Shown here piece after piece: positions 5,713 through 7,158 of a DNA stretch of 7,158 bases (positions are counted from its first letter, which is position 1; every line of letters starts with the position of its first letter). Under the pieces are notes generated by a model. That model had not been told where the DNA came from, did not search any database, and saw only the letters and a program-made list of their open reading frames with translations. A program made the translations under genes and the position numbers. The stretch lies in NCBI GenBank assembly GCA_017613815.1, contig JAGADB010000104.1, positions 1 to 7,158 on the forward strand, in the 5' to 3' direction. The DNA comes from Clostridia bacterium. Its GTDB lineage: Bacteria; Bacillota; Clostridia; Oscillospirales; CAG-382.

Positions 5713-7158
5713 TCAGAACAGTCCGACTATTTTTCCGTCGTCGGTTACGTCGATTTTTTCGGCGGCAGGCACCTTGGGAAGTCCCGGCATGGTCATAATG
5801 TCGCCCATGAGGACTACGACAAAGCCCGCGCCGGCGGAAACCTTTACGTTCTTTACCGTTACCTTGAAGTCCTCAGGCGCGCCGAGCTTGGACGCGTCGT
5901 CGGAGAAGCTGTATTGCGTTTTGGCAACGCATATCGGGCATTTGGCAAAGCCCAGCTTTTCAAGGCTGTCAATCTGCTTTTCGGCGGCGGGCATATAGAT
6001 TACGCCCGAGCCGTGATATATCTTTTCAACGACTTTTTCGATTTTTTCCTTTATCGAGAGGTCGTCCTCATAACTGAACGTGAAGTCGCCCTTTTCTTCC
6101 TCGCAGAGTCTTACAACTTCCCTTGCAAGCGCCTCTCCGCCCTTGCCGCCTTCCGCCCATACCGTCGAAAGAACGGTGTTTACGCCGAGTTCCTTACATT
6201 TTGCGATAATGAACTCTATTTCGGCGTCGGTATCCGTCGGGAAGCGGTTTACCGCAACTACGCAGGGAAGTTTATAGACGTTCTTTATGTTGGAAACGTG
6301 CTGCAAGAGGTTGGGAAGTCCCTTTTCGAGAGCGTCGAGGTTTTCCGCCGCGAGCTCCTTCTTATCGAGTCCGCCGTGCATTTTGAGCGCTCTTACGGTT
6401 GCGACGATTACGACGGCGTTTGGAACGAGCCCCGTCATACGGCACTTTATATCGAGGAATTTCTCGGCGCCTAAGTCCGCGCCGAAGCCTGCTTCCGTAA
6501 CGGTGTATTCGCTGAGCTTCAGCGCCGTCTTGGTCGCGATTACCGAGTTGCATCCGTGTGCGATATTCGCAAAAGGTCCGCCGTGAACGAACGCGGGAGT
6601 TCCTTCGAGCGTCTGAACGAGGTTGGGCTTGAGCGCGTCTTTAAGCAGCGCCGTCATCGCGCCCTGCGCCTTTAAGTCGCCCGCAGTTACGGGTTTGTCG
6701 TCGTATGTATAGCCGACGATTATCTTTGAAAGTCTTTCCTTTAAGTCGGAAAGCGAATTTGCAAGGCAGAGCACCGCCATGATTTCGCTTGCGACCGTTA
6801 TGTCAAATCCGTCTTCTCTCGGCGTGCCGTTCGCTTTTCCGCCGAGGCCGTCAACTATGTTTCTGAGCTGGCGGTCGTTCATATCGACGCATCTCTTCCA
6901 GGTTATTTTTCTGACATCGATTCCGAGTGAGTTGCCCTGCTGAATATGGTTGTCGAGCATTGCGGCAAGCAGGTTGTTTGCCGCTCCTATTGCGTGGAAG
7001 TCGCCTGTGAAGTGAAGGTTTATGTCTTCCATCGGGATTACCTGAGCGTATCCGCCGCCGGCGGCGCCGCCCTTGATTCCGAATACCGGTCCGAGCGACG
7101 GCTCGCGCAAAGCAACCACAACATTTTTGCCGAGTTTTGTCATACCGTCCGCGAGACC
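5713..7158 (-). CDS. fhs: Formate-tetrahydrofolate ligase (partial, N-terminus outside the window)
   Basis: This enzyme joins formate to tetrahydrofolate using ATP, making 10-formyltetrahydrofolate for purine and formyl-methionine synthesis or, in acetogens, for the methyl branch of carbon fixation. The visible 481 residues run from GLADGMTKLGK to the stop at 5713-5715. They carry highly conserved family text: REPSLGPVFGIKGGAAGGGY, IPMEDINLHFTGDFHAI, TPAFVHGGPFANIAHGCNS, VATVRALKMHGG, AVNRFPTDTDAEIEF and a C-terminal GDIMTMPGLPK. The family is usually about 555-560 residues, so about 75 residues are missing; the ATP-binding P-loop (usually TPAGEGKT) would lie just beyond the window edge. The ATG at 7141-7143 is an internal methionine, not the start, because the frame continues open to the end of the window and the normal conserved sequence flows across it. 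The gene ends in a strong terminator and faces no partner one-carbon gene here, so acetogenesis cannot be inferred. Confidence 0.96.
   Translation of the reverse strand, partial: GLADGMTKLGKNVVVALREPSLGPVFGIKGGAAGGGYAQVIPMEDINLHFTGDFHAIGAANNLLAAMLDNHIQQGNSLGIDVRKITWKRCVDMNDRQLRNIVDGLGGKANGTPREDGFDITVASEIMAVLCLANSLSDLKERLSKIIVGYTYDDKPVTAGDLKAQGAMTALLKDALKPNLVQTLEGTPAFVHGGPFANIAHGCNSVIATKTALKLSEYTVTEAGFGADLGAEKFLDIKCRMTGLVPNAVVIVATVRALKMHGGLDKKELAAENLDALEKGLPNLLQHVSNIKNVYKLPCVVAVNRFPTDTDAEIEFIIAKCKELGVNTVLSTVWAEGGKGGEALAREVVRLCEEEKGDFTFSYEDDLSIKEKIEKVVEKIYHGSGVIYMPAAEKQIDSLEKLGFAKCPICVAKTQYSFSDDASKLGAPEDFKVTVKNVKVSAGAGFVVVLMGDIMTMPGLPKVPAAEKIDVTDDGKIVGLF

Noticed and set aside
5440..6474. A 344-codon plus-strand open frame
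   Set aside because: It runs antisense through the helicase loader start, a promoter, a terminator and much of fhs. Both of those genes are certain, so this is chance.

Overview
The window looks like ordinary chromosomal sequence from an uncultured or gut-type member of the Clostridia (Firmicutes). This rests on gene content and signals: a DnaI/DnaC-type helicase loader, an RNHCP-domain zinc protein, a long formate-tetrahydrofolate ligase, an OppA-like lipoprotein, a short three-repeat S1 protein, strong GGAGG-type ribosome binding sites, consensus sigma-A-like promoters in AT-rich spacers, and long A/T-flanked terminators. The exact genus cannot be read from the sequence.

Layout. (1) Positions 1-76 hold the last codons of a plus-strand gene with a thioredoxin-like C-terminus. 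It converges on (2) rsmA/ksgA (minus), the 16S rRNA dimethyladenosine transferase. Upstream of it on the same strand is (3) an oligopeptide-binding lipoprotein of the OppA family, driven by a good promoter near 2898-2926; a small perfect hairpin lies between oppA and rsmA. (4) A divergent AT-rich spacer leads to a plus-strand gene for a protein with three S1-like RNA-binding repeats. (5) Between the S1 gene and the convergent minus-strand genes sits the most unusual feature. It is an array of four short perfect hairpins with unrelated stems, separated by a near-constant 7-base linker (GTTATGA/GTTTTGA), followed by a strong two-way terminator. (6) On the minus strand, a dnaC/dnaI-like helicase loader is followed after 18 bases by an RNHCP-domain zinc protein, forming a two-gene operon with its own promoter (5634-5662). 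(7) Just upstream on the minus strand is the 3' part of fhs, ending in a strong terminator; its start lies beyond the window.

Together the genes are mostly housekeeping: ribosome maturation (RsmA), RNA binding (S1 protein), replication (helicase loader), one-carbon metabolism (Fhs) and peptide uptake (OppA-like). They do not form a single pathway. I see no mobile element, CRISPR array, tRNA or rRNA. The hairpin array is the only structure that a routine annotation would leave unexplained.
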